NCBI GenBank assembly: GCA_942492635.1
Contig: CALOFP010000002.1
Location: 1,054,001-1,118,000 of the forward strand
DNA length: 64,000 nt
Source of the DNA: CALOFP01 sp942492635
GTDB taxonomy: Bacteria > UBP6 > UBA1177 > CALOFP01
Reading direction: 5' to 3'
Under the pieces are notes generated by a model. It was not told the origin of the DNA. It did no database searches and was given only the letters and a program-made list of their open reading frames with translations. Made by a program: the position numbers and the translations under genes. Shown here piece after piece: positions 41,549-50,241 of the stretch (positions within the stretch are counted from its first letter, which is position 1; each line of letters begins with the position of its first letter).

Positions 41549-42781
41549 TTACTTGGCGCTTTTGGCTCTGAATTCGCAGAAGTCGGGATATCCTTCAAGG
41601 GCGGTATGAGGAGAGTCGACAGTGCCTTTCGGATGGTCCTTGAAGAACTGGATTATGTGGGAAATATTTGAAACTGTGTGACCTTGGCCGTGGTTACAGA
41701 TTATTACATCGTGTCCCAAATCATTAAGATAGTCTGCATCATTTGTTGCCATTTCATAGAAGTTTATATTTATGGGACCCGCACCATACTGATCCTTGTC
41801 TTCCGCTCCGTGCATAAGTACCTGGACATAATTGTTGCCGTGTGTCATCTCTGGCCACTGCAGGAAGTTTGCAGCCATACTTCCCATGGCTTCAACGTTG
41901 TCAGGATTGGAGAAGTACGCTCCGGAGTTTGCAAAGATAGATGCAAGAACTTCACCACGGAGAACGCCAAGGGCATTCGAATTTATCGATCCTGCGGAAA
42001 ATCCGGTGGTGTGGATATGATTTTCATCGGCTCCCCAGCGCTCCTCAATACAAGCGAGAACCGCATCGAAAAGTTCAGCCTCCACACTTCCGTCTTTGAG
42101 GTTGAGAATATCCCAATCGATTCCCTTCATTGTCTGCATGCCGAACTCATCGTCGTTTTCTGGTGTAACAAGGATAAAGGGCATCGTCTGGTTGTTTACG
42201 GAACCGCTGAGCAGACCGGACATATTTGAGGCGCTGTCGCCGACACCGTGCCAGTTGAATATTACGGGCCAGGAGTCTTTTGATTCGACGTCGTTCGGAA
42301 GGTTGAGAATGAAGGAGCGTTTTCTGCCGTTGACATCAAAATTCTCGTTCATTCCCTCTTTGAGAGTGTCGCAGCCAACTGCAGGGGTCGAATCCTTCTT
42401 TTCACAAACATTTTCATCAAAGCCCTTGCAGGTCTCAAGGCAGTCTGCCAAAGTGCCCGATTTGTAGGAGCTGTTGATTTCGGCGCAGTCTCTGCTGGCC
42501 GAAGCGGAGTCTGTAGGATCACAAACTTCACCGCTATCCAGTTTGCTGTTGCCGCATGTCGATGGAGCATCTCCGTTGCCGGTGTCTCCTCCTCCGTTGT
42601 TTTCGTCACCGGTTTCCGATCCGCTGGAGCCTCCATCATCACTTGTTTCATTATCATCCTTTGAGGACGATTCCTGGTCTGTCGTTGTCTCTGAAGATCC
42701 GATCTTTTTGGAATTTGCATCGTTTTCACATGCCGTGAAAATAAAAAAAGCGCAAACTAGGATAATCAAAGGGTTCTTCAT
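41549..42781 (-). CDS. Lipoprotein esterase/depolymerase-like alpha/beta hydrolase with DUF4215 module
   Basis: 410 residues. Lipobox F-T-A-C (Cys18), then a Ser/Asp/Glu/Gly linker to about 70, a C-G-N-S...S-G-E-V-C-D...C...C module (about 75-125) of DUF4215 type, then a secreted hydrolase domain. The latter begins L-N-L-P and V-I-F-N-W-H-G (oxyanion strand), has I-L-V-T-P-E, G-F-S-A-G-S as nucleophile elbow, and late Asp (V-L-M-H-G-A-E-D-K-D) and His (G-Q-G-H-T-V) that would complete the triad. It matches the PHB depolymerase/feruloyl esterase (LpqC-like) group. The substrate could be a polyester or a sugar-linked ester; not decided. GGAGG precedes the ATG. Confidence 0.88.
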   Translation of the reverse strand: MKNPLIILVCAFFIFTACENDANSKKIGSSETTTDQESSSKDDNETSDDGGSSGSETGDENNGGGDTGNGDAPSTCGNSKLDSGEVCDPTDSASASRDCAEINSSYKSGTLADCLETCKGFDENVCEKKDSTPAVGCDTLKEGMNENFDVNGRKRSFILNLPNDVESKDSWPVIFNWHGVGDSASNMSGLLSGSVNNQTMPFILVTPENDDEFGMQTMKGIDWDILNLKDGSVEAELFDAVLACIEERWGADENHIHTTGFSAGSINSNALGVLRGEVLASIFANSGAYFSNPDNVEAMGSMAANFLQWPEMTHGNNYVQVLMHGAEDKDQYGAGPININFYEMATNDADYLNDLGHDVIICNHGQGHTVSNISHIIQFFKDHPKGTVDSPHTALEGYPDFCEFRAKSAK

Positions 42782-42816
42782 TTCTACCTCCTTAGATAAA
42801 TTTAATGCAACGGGAA

Positions 42817-42845
42817 AGTTTATTGAACTTTGGTTATATTGTCAA
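42817..42845 (-). promoter_or_regulatory. Promoter of the esterase lipoprotein gene
   Basis: Minus strand TTGACA (42840-42845), 17-base spacer, TAAACT (42817-42822), 36 bases before the ATG. Confidence 0.55.
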
Positions 42846-43149
42846 AATTATTGAAAAAATATTCGTAATAGTCAGTTATACTAGTGGTTGTTAAAATGTT
42901 TCAAACAGAAATATTCACCACATCATGGTGATGTGAAATTGATTTTACCGGGTGTAACTTTTAATTAAGTTAACCTTCTCCCGATTTTATCTGCAACATA
43001 ATTGAAAGATTTAACGTTGCCGGACGGTTGTGGTTGCAGCTGAAACAAAAGGTATTCGGTAAAGCCGGTTTGGAAGGGGGGCGAGCGGTTTGCAATTCAG
43101 CCTTCATCTGTTTTGCCGGTTTTAAAACAATTCTCTTTTTCAACTTTTT

Positions 43150-43158
43150 TGCTATAAT
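43150..43158 (+). promoter_or_regulatory. Extended -10 promoter of upp
   Basis: TGCTATAAT: an extended -10 (TGn) joined to a perfect TATAAT, with no good -35. It lies 32 bases before the ATG. Confidence 0.55.
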
Positions 43159-43190
43159 GAGCCTGCAAAAACTGTTCGGGAGGAATTGAA

Positions 43191-43814
43191 ATGCTCTATG
43201 AAATGAATCATCCGCTCATATCGCACAAGATGGCGTATCTGAGGGATAAAAAAACGGATAAAAAACTTTTCAGGGAGATCATCGGTGAAATATCCGTTCT
43301 CCTTATGTACGAGGCATCCAGGAATCTTCCTGTGGTCGAGGTCGAAGTGGAAACACCTCTCGTAAAGACCGCCTGCAATGTTCTACCGGATAATGCTGTG
43401 GCGATTATTCCCGTTCTTCGGGCCGGGCTGGGCATGGTTGATTCTCTTCAGAATCTCGTTCCCATTGCGAAGGTCGGTCACATCGGACTCTATCGTGACG
43501 AGGAGAGTCTTGAGCCGGTCGAGTACTACAAGAAGCTTCCGAAAGACATCGCTCAGAGACACACCTTCATTGTCGATCCCATGCTTGCAACCGGCGGATC
43601 ACTCAGTGCCGCAATCGAGGTCATCAAGAAGGACAATCCGGTATCCGTAAAGGTTCTTGCCATCCTTGCCGCTCCGGAAGGAATCGACAGAGTTCGCAAA
43701 GATCATCCCGATGTTGATATCTATGTTGCCGCAATCGATGAAAAGTTGAATGAAAACGGCTATATTCTCCCAGGGTTGGGCGATGCCGGGGACAGACTTT
43801 TCGGAACGCTCTAA
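43191..43814 (+). CDS. upp: Uracil phosphoribosyltransferase
   Basis: 207 residues, GGAGGAA upstream of the ATG. It salvages uracil with PRPP to UMP. Marks: H-P-L-I-S-H-K near the N terminus, E-T-P-L-V-K-T-A, I-I-P-V-L-R-A-G-L-G-M-V, the PRPP loop V-D-P-M-L-A-T-G-G-S, and the terminal L-P-G-L-G-D-A-G-D-R-L-F-G-T, the uracil-binding end of the family. The length is exactly as usual. Single gene with its own promoter. Confidence 0.97.
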   Translation: MLYEMNHPLISHKMAYLRDKKTDKKLFREIIGEISVLLMYEASRNLPVVEVEVETPLVKTACNVLPDNAVAIIPVLRAGLGMVDSLQNLVPIAKVGHIGLYRDEESLEPVEYYKKLPKDIAQRHTFIVDPMLATGGSLSAAIEVIKKDNPVSVKVLAILAAPEGIDRVRKDHPDVDIYVAAIDEKLNENGYILPGLGDAGDRLFGTL

Positions 43815-43933
43815 AAATTTTCATCAAAATCATATTCTGTGTCGATTTTCCAATTTTATTATCAACATTTAAGAACTGTCCCGAGTTTTACACGTTGGTT
43901 ACAAAAGGGTTGGGTATCTTGGAAATCGGAATG

Positions 43934-46261
43934 TCAAGATTTTTTGTGACTGTCTTTGACGATTTTTTTGAAATCCTCACTATCCCTGAGCCATGAAAAG
44001 ACCTTGTCTGCTCTGGCCAGCTGGGCTATCGGAGGCGATAGATCGATAGCCCTGGTGAGTGCATGAAGAACTTTTCTGCTGTTTCTATTCTTATCCATTG
44101 CATATGCCCTTGAAAGCTGGTACCAGGCCTGGAGATGACCGGGAGAGACCTTAAGCAACTTTTCATATGTTTCGATTGCAAGAGATAGGGTGGTGGAAGC
44201 CTCTGAACTGAGAGAGTTTATCTTTTTCTGTGTCTCCTTGAGAATGTCGTCATAGTTCTTTTTCATCGTAACATCCAGCATGGTGACAGCATGGAACTGG
44301 AAGTGATCCGAAGCGTCTTCCTCACTCTTTTTTTTCACCCGTTTTACGGCGCTTTCCAGCTCTTTTGTTATTGAAGAGAGGGTGAAACCTCTGTTCAGCC
44401 AGGCTTCGGTATGATCGGGTTTCTTTCTGATCACTGTGTCAAGTATCTTGAGAGCCTCCCTGTGCCGTTTCAACTTACCGAGCGTAACCCCTTTCCTGAA
44501 AAGCGATTCCACGTGGTCGGGCTTAAGATGGAGTGCCTGTTCGTAATTTTCAAGAGCCTCCCTGTAGCGTCCCATCTTGTCTAGAATTCGTCCCTTGTTG
44601 AACCAGGTTTCCAGGTGTTCAGGATTGAGTTTTATCGCCTCCTCATAGGCTTTTAGAGCCTTTATCTCGGCGTCGAACTGATCTCCGTATTTCGCCTGCA
44701 TGGAGAGTGCCTGAGCCATGTCGTACCATGTCTCCTCACTATGCGGGTTGTTTCTTAATGCCTTTTCGTAAGAGTCCAGCGCTTCAGCGTACTTTTCCAG
44801 TTTTCTTAAAATTCTACCCCTGTAGTGCCAGGCTGTAGATAGATTGCTGTTGATCTTCAGGGCCCTGTCGAATGCATCGAGAGCACCCGGGTAATCCTCC
44901 TTTCCGGAAAGCAGGCATCCTTTCCGAAACCACGCATCAACATGGTTCTCATTAAGCTTTATTGTCTTCTCGTATCCCTCGAGGGCATCATCTCTTCTTC
45001 CAATATTTTCAAGAGTCCATGCGAAGTTGTACCAGCTTTCGACATGATTCGGTTTGAGGGTCAGAGCCTCCTTGAAAGCCTTGACAGCCTCAACGTCGGC
45101 CCTTTTGTCTTCATTGTATTTGTGCCGGAGTGAAAGTGCCACAGCCTTTTCAAACCAGGCCTCAACAAAATCAGGTTTGAGATCAAGTGCCTGCTGATAT
45201 GAATCCAGGGCTTCCCTGAAGTTTCCTGTTTCTCTTTGAAGTTTACCTCTGAGCTGCCAGGCGTCTGCATAGTTTCTGTTTTGTTCGATTGCCTTTTCAA
45301 TTGAGCGAAGGGCGTGCTTCGGGTTTTTCAGTTTTTCAAGTGCGAGAGCTTTCCAGAAATATCCTTCGTAAAATGTTGAGTCAAGCTCTATAACCTTTTC
45401 GAATGACCTGAGGGCATCCTCGTTTCGATCAAGTGTGTAGAGAACCCGTCCCCGGTTGAACCACGCATGGATCTGATCAGGATTGAGTTTTATGGCGGTG
45501 TCGTATGCTTCAATCGCTTTTATTGAAGTTTCTTCTCCTCCTCCGTATTTCGCCTGCATGGAGAGTGCGTGGGCTTTGTTGTACCATACATTTTCAAGAT
45601 CTGGATTGATTCGGATCGCCTCCTCGAAGGCGGAAAGAGCTTCGTCATACCGTTTCAGCTTTCTGAGAACCAGTGCCTTCAGGTGCCATGATTCGGCGTA
45701 GTCTATTCGCAGGGCGATCGCCTCCTCATAGCTGGCCAGAGCCTTCAGATAGTCTCCCTTGATGAAGTGTATGTTTCCCATGTTGTATGGTGTTACGGCG
45801 TGACTCATCTCCTCTTCCCTCTCCCTTTTCCTGGTCTCCTCGAAGAGTTTAAGCGCCCTCTTGAACTCTTTTTTCTTGAATGCCGATAGAGCCTCTTCCC
45901 TGATTTCCCATCTTCCGTTCTGCATTCGTTTAATTGTCTGTTCAAGCTTCGCATTCCGTTTGTCCAGTTCCCAGATTAATTCGTCGGGACTTTTTGCATC
46001 CTCTTCGTCCGCTATGAAGGCAAAAAGTTCCGCATCTGTTTTTGATTCATCATCTGTTGTTGTGGGGTCTCCGACGGGAGAGATTAGAAAGTGATAACCG
46101 GAAATTCTTCTCGAAAGAAAAAATCCGGCAATACTGACGACATTTATGACGAATCCGCTTGTGATGGCAGGCAGAGAAAACCCGAACAGTACAAAGGACA
46201 AAAGATAGCCGCCGATGGCAATGATAATGAAAAATATTCCTGGAAAGCGGCCTGTCTCCAT
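43934..46261 (-). CDS. Membrane-anchored TPR protein
   Basis: 775 residues. Two hydrophobic helices at about 8-28 and 33-52, then a basic and acidic linker and a coiled coil (about 75-150), then roughly 14 tetratricopeptide repeats, most with the W/Y-x(2)-G/A...A...Y-x-E-A-L consensus (for example A-W-F-N-R-G-R-V-L, Y-D-E-A-L-S-A-F-E-E-A-I). The C-terminal part is helical and less regular. It is probably a scaffold at the inner membrane; the cargo is unknown. It follows the double-PilZ gene by 21 bases and should share its promoter, suggesting a link to c-di-GMP-controlled motility or envelope machinery. GGAG lies four bases before the ATG. Confidence 0.88.
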   Translation of the reverse strand: METGRFPGIFFIIIAIGGYLLSFVLFGFSLPAITSGFVINVVSIAGFFLSRRISGYHFLISPVGDPTTTDDESKTDAELFAFIADEEDAKSPDELIWELDKRNAKLEQTIKRMQNGRWEIREEALSAFKKKEFKRALKLFEETRKREREEEMSHAVTPYNMGNIHFIKGDYLKALASYEEAIALRIDYAESWHLKALVLRKLKRYDEALSAFEEAIRINPDLENVWYNKAHALSMQAKYGGGEETSIKAIEAYDTAIKLNPDQIHAWFNRGRVLYTLDRNEDALRSFEKVIELDSTFYEGYFWKALALEKLKNPKHALRSIEKAIEQNRNYADAWQLRGKLQRETGNFREALDSYQQALDLKPDFVEAWFEKAVALSLRHKYNEDKRADVEAVKAFKEALTLKPNHVESWYNFAWTLENIGRRDDALEGYEKTIKLNENHVDAWFRKGCLLSGKEDYPGALDAFDRALKINSNLSTAWHYRGRILRKLEKYAEALDSYEKALRNNPHSEETWYDMAQALSMQAKYGDQFDAEIKALKAYEEAIKLNPEHLETWFNKGRILDKMGRYREALENYEQALHLKPDHVESLFRKGVTLGKLKRHREALKILDTVIRKKPDHTEAWLNRGFTLSSITKELESAVKRVKKKSEEDASDHFQFHAVTMLDVTMKKNYDDILKETQKKINSLSSEASTTLSLAIETYEKLLKVSPGHLQAWYQLSRAYAMDKNRNSRKVLHALTRAIDLSPPIAQLARADKVFSWLRDSEDFKKIVKDSHKKS

Positions 46262-46282
46262 ACTCCAATCTCCTCGAAAGTG

Positions 46283-46996
46283 CTATTCAAGAAACCAGGC
46301 GTCGGATATCACAGTGTGCATAGAGCGCTCCAGAAGATCCCTGTCTTCATTTGAAAGTTTAATGAATTTCAAACCGAGACCTGAAAACTGACCCTCGTTT
46401 GTAGATGAGACGATAAGTGCTCTGGCTGTTATTGATCTGTTTTCGCCCGGCAGGTCGAACTCCAGCGTCAGTATGTTACCTACATCGTGAACGACAGGGG
46501 AGAGCAGATGCATGCCGCTTGTGGATATGTTGTCGGACGGGAAATTGTGCTGACTTCCCTTCTCGACATCCCTAATCCATATTTTTATCGGAACCCGTTT
46601 TTTCTCACGGCGATTTTCCCCTGTTCTCGGGTCGGGGGCGTAGTCAACTTCCCTCGACTCCTCGATAAACCATGCGTCAATTATGAGGTTTTCTATTGCG
46701 TACCTGATTTTTTCTCGATCTTTTTCCGAAATGTCGCAGAAGGAGGTGTGCATTCCGTGGTATCCATCTCTGATATCGAGAGCCAGGATCCTTGTTTTAC
46801 ATTCTATTTCTGCCTCGGAATGGGGAATCGTAAACCTGATGTCAAGTTGTTCCCCCTTCCTGTAGGGTGAGGGAGAGAGAAAGTATAGACCGCTGGCGCT
46901 GATATTTGCCGAGATGTTGTAGTAACACTCTTCTCCGTTGATTGTTTTTATGATGATTTTTGATGCCACCCTCTCTTCCCTTCTCTTGTCTTTCAT
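46283..46996 (-). CDS. Tandem double-PilZ domain protein
   Basis: 237 residues, essentially two PilZ domains in a row. The first has R-R-E-E-R at about 5-9 and N-I-S-A-S-G-L near 29-35. The second has R-R-E-K-K-R at about 130 and N-I-S-T-S-G-M near 158. These R-x(3)-R and N-x-S-x-x-G pairs are the c-di-GMP-binding signature, and both copies look intact. There is no output domain, so it is probably a receiver that acts through a partner, plausibly the TPR protein encoded just downstream. The two halves also share D-A-W-F-(I/L)-E endings, so they arose by duplication. Confidence 0.9.
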   Translation of the reverse strand: MKDKRREERVASKIIIKTINGEECYYNISANISASGLYFLSPSPYRKGEQLDIRFTIPHSEAEIECKTRILALDIRDGYHGMHTSFCDISEKDREKIRYAIENLIIDAWFIEESREVDYAPDPRTGENRREKKRVPIKIWIRDVEKGSQHNFPSDNISTSGMHLLSPVVHDVGNILTLEFDLPGENRSITARALIVSSTNEGQFSGLGLKFIKLSNEDRDLLERSMHTVISDAWFLE

Positions 46997-47026
46997 GGGA
47001 ACTCTCCCTCAATGTTGTTTTGATTA

Positions 47027-47055
47027 ATTATAAAAGAGATGGTGAGGGATGTCTA
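47027..47055 (-). promoter_or_regulatory. Promoter of the PilZ-TPR operon
   Basis: Minus strand TAGACA (47050-47055), 17-base spacer, perfect TATAAT (47027-47032), about 30 bases before the PilZ ATG, in the gap after the S41 peptidase gene. Confidence 0.65.
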
Positions 47056-47065
47056 TCCCGGGAGC

Positions 47066-48454
47066 CTACCTGTTTTTCGGGAAAAGAATTTTGTACATGA
47101 AGTCGGGATCCCCCTCCTCCCTAATTGCGTCGGCGGATCCATACCTCAATTTCATTGTTTCCGGACATCTTCCGTACTCCATCAAATGGAGCGTCTTACG
47201 GAATGAATCCTCCCTGGGATCGCCGAAATCGTGTTCAATATCGTCGTAGGCAACGCAGTTCGGCTCAAAGCCGTCATAGTACTCCCCCTCGCCGACGGCA
47301 TTAATCATTCTGAAGGTGATGGGGATGAGAGTTTTATCACAAAAATCCATGGAGTACATTCCCACCGGTTTTCCATAGGTTTTCCCTCCGATGAGGTAAA
47401 CAGGAATGAAGGGCTTGAGACCGTTTATCACAGCTTCGCTGGCGGAGGCGCTGCCTCCGGATGTTATGAAGAATACCCGCTTGATTCCGATAGAGTTGGA
47501 AGGGTTTGAAAAGTCATAGGATTGATCCTCTTCGCTCCTCTTGTTGTTGTGGATCAGACGAACAAATACTTTTCCGTCTGTTCTCTTTCCTCCTATAAGA
47601 CCGGCAAGATGTTTTGCGACCCTCAGGAGTCCTCCGGGATTGTACCTGAGGTCAACCACAAGCTCGTCAATCCCCTCTTTTTTGAATTTTGAGAACGCCC
47701 AGTCAAGCTCCTGGTTGCTATTGTTTATGAATTTCTTGAAATGAATGTAACCGACTCTCATGTCGTGATGGGGTATGATATCTGAATATACGACGGATCC
47801 GGTGCTGACATCCTCTTTCGGAATGGTTGCATCAAATGTTGTGCCGTCCTCTTTTTCCATTGTAAACACAACGTCAACCGATCCCTCCTCCTCACGGTGG
47901 ATGCTATTCCACAGATCCTCGCGGTCGATATCCTGAACAGACTTGTTGTTGATCCGTACTATTTTCTGTCCGCGTCTCATTCCCTGGTCGTGGGCAGGTG
48001 TTTCCGGGTAAACAAGATAAACCCTTGCTTCGAGCAGAATTTTATTGTCATCCTTGTCCTTGGCATAGCCTCCGTCTTCATCCTTCTTGTAGAATTTCCT
48101 GTAGCTGAAACCGAAACCGTATGTCTTTCCGGTGTAGTAGTCGCTGTGAGCCTTCTTTGTCACAAGGTAGCTGAAGTGATCCTTCTCTTTGTATTTGATA
48201 TGGTTCAGAAATGTTTTGGGATCATCGAAACTGTTGAAATCGAGAGATTTCTCTTCCGGCAGATGACCGTACCAGAAGTAGTACTCCTCCATAAGTTTGT
48301 ATACAAGATAGTTTTGGCCGTATGTATCACACTCGATACCTTCGGATTCCAGAATAGATTGAACTGTCGAGTCAACGGTCTGGAAATGAACATCATTCTG
48401 ACAGCCGACAAACAGCGGGAGCAACAGGGGAACGAGCCTTAGAAACCTCTTCAT
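47066..48454 (-). CDS. S41-family (C-terminal processing) peptidase lipoprotein
   Basis: 462 residues. Lipobox F-V-G-C (Cys18). A helical N-terminal part to about 100, a PDZ-like domain (around 150-210, Y-P-E-T-P-A-H-D-Q-G-M-R-R-G-Q-K-I), then the S41 core: V-G-Y-I-H-F-K-K-F, D-E-L-V-V-D-L-R-Y-N-P-G-G, catalytic Ser in G-G-S-A-S-A-S-E-A and Lys in G-G-K-T-Y-G-K-P-V-G. The Ser-Lys dyad is intact. It should process or degrade envelope proteins in the periplasm. GGAGG precedes the ATG. The S41 gene is upstream of the PilZ/TPR pair, which has its own promoter, so a functional link is only suggestive. Confidence 0.92.
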   Translation of the reverse strand: MKRFLRLVPLLLPLFVGCQNDVHFQTVDSTVQSILESEGIECDTYGQNYLVYKLMEEYYFWYGHLPEEKSLDFNSFDDPKTFLNHIKYKEKDHFSYLVTKKAHSDYYTGKTYGFGFSYRKFYKKDEDGGYAKDKDDNKILLEARVYLVYPETPAHDQGMRRGQKIVRINNKSVQDIDREDLWNSIHREEEGSVDVVFTMEKEDGTTFDATIPKEDVSTGSVVYSDIIPHHDMRVGYIHFKKFINNSNQELDWAFSKFKKEGIDELVVDLRYNPGGLLRVAKHLAGLIGGKRTDGKVFVRLIHNNKRSEEDQSYDFSNPSNSIGIKRVFFITSGGSASASEAVINGLKPFIPVYLIGGKTYGKPVGMYSMDFCDKTLIPITFRMINAVGEGEYYDGFEPNCVAYDDIEHDFGDPREDSFRKTLHLMEYGRCPETMKLRYGSADAIREEGDPDFMYKILFPKNR

Positions 48455-48630
48455 ATTTTGACACCTCCTGGAATTTAATCGATATCATACTCACTTTATT
48501 CTAGGTTCTACGACAGGTGAATGCAAAAATTATCGACAAAATTGTTTGCGCTTTCCGTTTATAAATGTATCTTTGGCGAGGATTCTTGTTGTTTTGAGAT
48601 ATAGGATTTTTGAATTAAAAGATGCAATTC

Positions 48631-48658
48631 TTGAAATTCAAAAAACTCCAACTATAAT
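48631..48658 (+). promoter_or_regulatory. Promoter of the cmk-ispH-dprA-topA operon
   Basis: TTGAAA (48631-48636), 16-base spacer, perfect TATAAT (48653-48658), 24 bases before the cmk ATG. Confidence 0.7.
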
Positions 48659-48682
48659 AGAGAACTCAAATTGGAGGTGTAA

Positions 48683-49354
48683 ATGTCATATTCACTGAGG
48701 ATAGCCATAGATGGACCTGCCGGAGCCGGTAAGAGCACCGTCAGCAGACTTGTAGCAGAGAGGCTCAGCCTGTCATATGTCGATACGGGAGCCATGTATC
48801 GCTGCGTAGCTCTTCTTTTTCTCGAAAGCGGAATCGATTTCGGTGATCATGCGGCTGTGAAAAATCTGCTCAACTCCATGGATCTCTCGTTTTCAATCGA
48901 GAAAGGGATCAACAGGCTCTATCTTTCAGGAAGGGATGTGACCGAAGATATCCGCAAGGAGAGTGTGAGCATGACGGCCAGCAAGGTTTCGGCCATTCCC
49001 GAAGTGCGTAACGAACTCTTCAATCTGCAGCGTGATTTTGCCTCTAGGGGTGGGGTCGTCATGGAAGGACGCGATATCGGTACGGTTATTATGCCCGATG
49101 CCGATCTAAAGATTTTTCTTACTGCGAGCGCAGAACAGCGTGCGAAACGGAGACTCAAGGATCTTGAAGCCAGAGGCGAAAAGAAGAGTCTGGATGAACT
49201 GGCGGCCGAAATTCTCCAGAGGGATGAACAGGATCGAAATAGAGAAGTAGCACCACTCGTGCAGGCGGGGGATGCTGTTGTTGTGGATAACTCACAAATA
49301 AATCTTCAGGAAACCGCCGATCTTATTGCAGACCTTGCACTCAAGAGAGTGTAG
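48683..49354 (+). CDS. cmk: Cytidylate kinase
   Basis: 223 residues, TTGGAGG upstream. It phosphorylates CMP and dCMP. P-loop G-P-A-G-A-G-K-S-T (10-18), Y-V-D-T-G-A-M-Y-R substrate loop, V-M-E-G-R-D-I-G-T-V, and the R-A-K-R-R Arg lid region are all present. First gene of an operon with ispH two bases after its stop. Confidence 0.97.
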   Translation: MSYSLRIAIDGPAGAGKSTVSRLVAERLSLSYVDTGAMYRCVALLFLESGIDFGDHAAVKNLLNSMDLSFSIEKGINRLYLSGRDVTEDIRKESVSMTASKVSAIPEVRNELFNLQRDFASRGGVVMEGRDIGTVIMPDADLKIFLTASAEQRAKRRLKDLEARGEKKSLDELAAEILQRDEQDRNREVAPLVQAGDAVVVDNSQINLQETADLIADLALKRV

Positions 49355-49356
49355 CC

Positions 49357-50241
49357 ATGAAAACCGTTATCGTCGCCAAATATGCCGGAGTCTGTTTCGG
49401 AGTAAAGCGGGCGCTCGATCTTCTTGAAAATGCAGTGCTGGAAGGGCAGAGACGAAACATCAAAGTCAACATGCTGGGACCTCTGATTCACAACCCCAGA
49501 GTTATCGAAGAGTACTCCGTGAAGGGTGTTGAAGTGATCGGTTGCTGTGAAGTGAGGGATCATAGCATAGTCGTCGTAAGATCCCACGGAATAACGTCTG
49601 ATGAGGAAAAGTTTCTTGTCCGTAGGGACGGAGTTGAAATTGTCGACACAACCTGCCCTTTTGTGAAGAAAATTCACAGGCTTGTGGCAGAGAAATCAAG
49701 TGAAGGTTTTGGCATAGTCATACTCGGTGACAGTGAACACTCAGAGGTGAAGGGAATTATTTCGAGGATCTGCGGACCCTACATTGTCGTATCCCCATTT
49801 TTTACAGATGATGATACCGAAACGCTTTCCCATTTTATGGAAGATAACGAAAAGGTTTTTGCCGTGGCACAGACAACATCTCAGCCGGCAAATTTCAAGA
49901 TGCTCGTTGAAAAGATCCGGTCGATGGAAAGTTCCTCCGAGTTTGATTTTCGCGATACGGTTTGTGATGCCACCTATCAGCGTCAGCAGGCTGCAAGAGA
50001 TTTGGCATCAAAGGTTGATTCCATGGTTGTTATCGGAGGCAGAAACAGCTCCAACACCAGCAAACTGTTCAGTGTCGTAACCGCAGTCAATGAAAACTCC
50101 TTCTGGATCGAATCTGTTGACGATATTACTGCTGAGATAAAAGATTCCATGGTAGAATCCGGCACAATAGGAATTACAGCAGGAGCCTCAACCCCGGACA
50201 GTCAGATCGAAGAATTAAAAAACTATCTGGAAGGATTATAA
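49357..50241 (+). CDS. ispH: 4-hydroxy-3-methylbut-2-enyl diphosphate reductase
   Basis: 294 residues. Last step of the MEP isoprenoid pathway, an iron-sulfur enzyme making IPP and DMAPP. The three cluster Cys are present: Cys13 (G-V-C-F-G-V), Cys100 (T-T-C-P-F-V) and Cys203 (T-V-C-D-A-T), close to the E. coli spacing. The conserved R-S-H-G, G-D-S-E-H-S-E-V and Q-T-T motifs are also intact. The frame starts two bases after cmk and ends in a TAATG overlap with dprA. Conventional IspH, not fused to ribosomal S1 as in some lineages. Confidence 0.97.
   Translation: MKTVIVAKYAGVCFGVKRALDLLENAVLEGQRRNIKVNMLGPLIHNPRVIEEYSVKGVEVIGCCEVRDHSIVVVRSHGITSDEEKFLVRRDGVEIVDTTCPFVKKIHRLVAEKSSEGFGIVILGDSEHSEVKGIISRICGPYIVVSPFFTDDDTETLSHFMEDNEKVFAVAQTTSQPANFKMLVEKIRSMESSSEFDFRDTVCDATYQRQQAARDLASKVDSMVVIGGRNSSNTSKLFSVVTAVNENSFWIESVDDITAEIKDSMVESGTIGITAGASTPDSQIEELKNYLEGL

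Larger units (their letters stand above)
42782..43190. other. Gene-free 0.41-kb divergent promoter region
   Basis: Contains the promoter of the esterase lipoprotein on the minus strand, the promoter of upp on the plus strand, and a perfect 7-bp inverted repeat CACATCA-TGG-TGATGTG (42919-42935) that could be an operator. Nothing else is recognised. Confidence 0.55.

Noticed and set aside
42919..42935. Terminator at the CACATCA/TGATGTG palindrome
   Set aside because: No T-run follows on either strand and it lies between divergent promoters; kept only as a possible operator.
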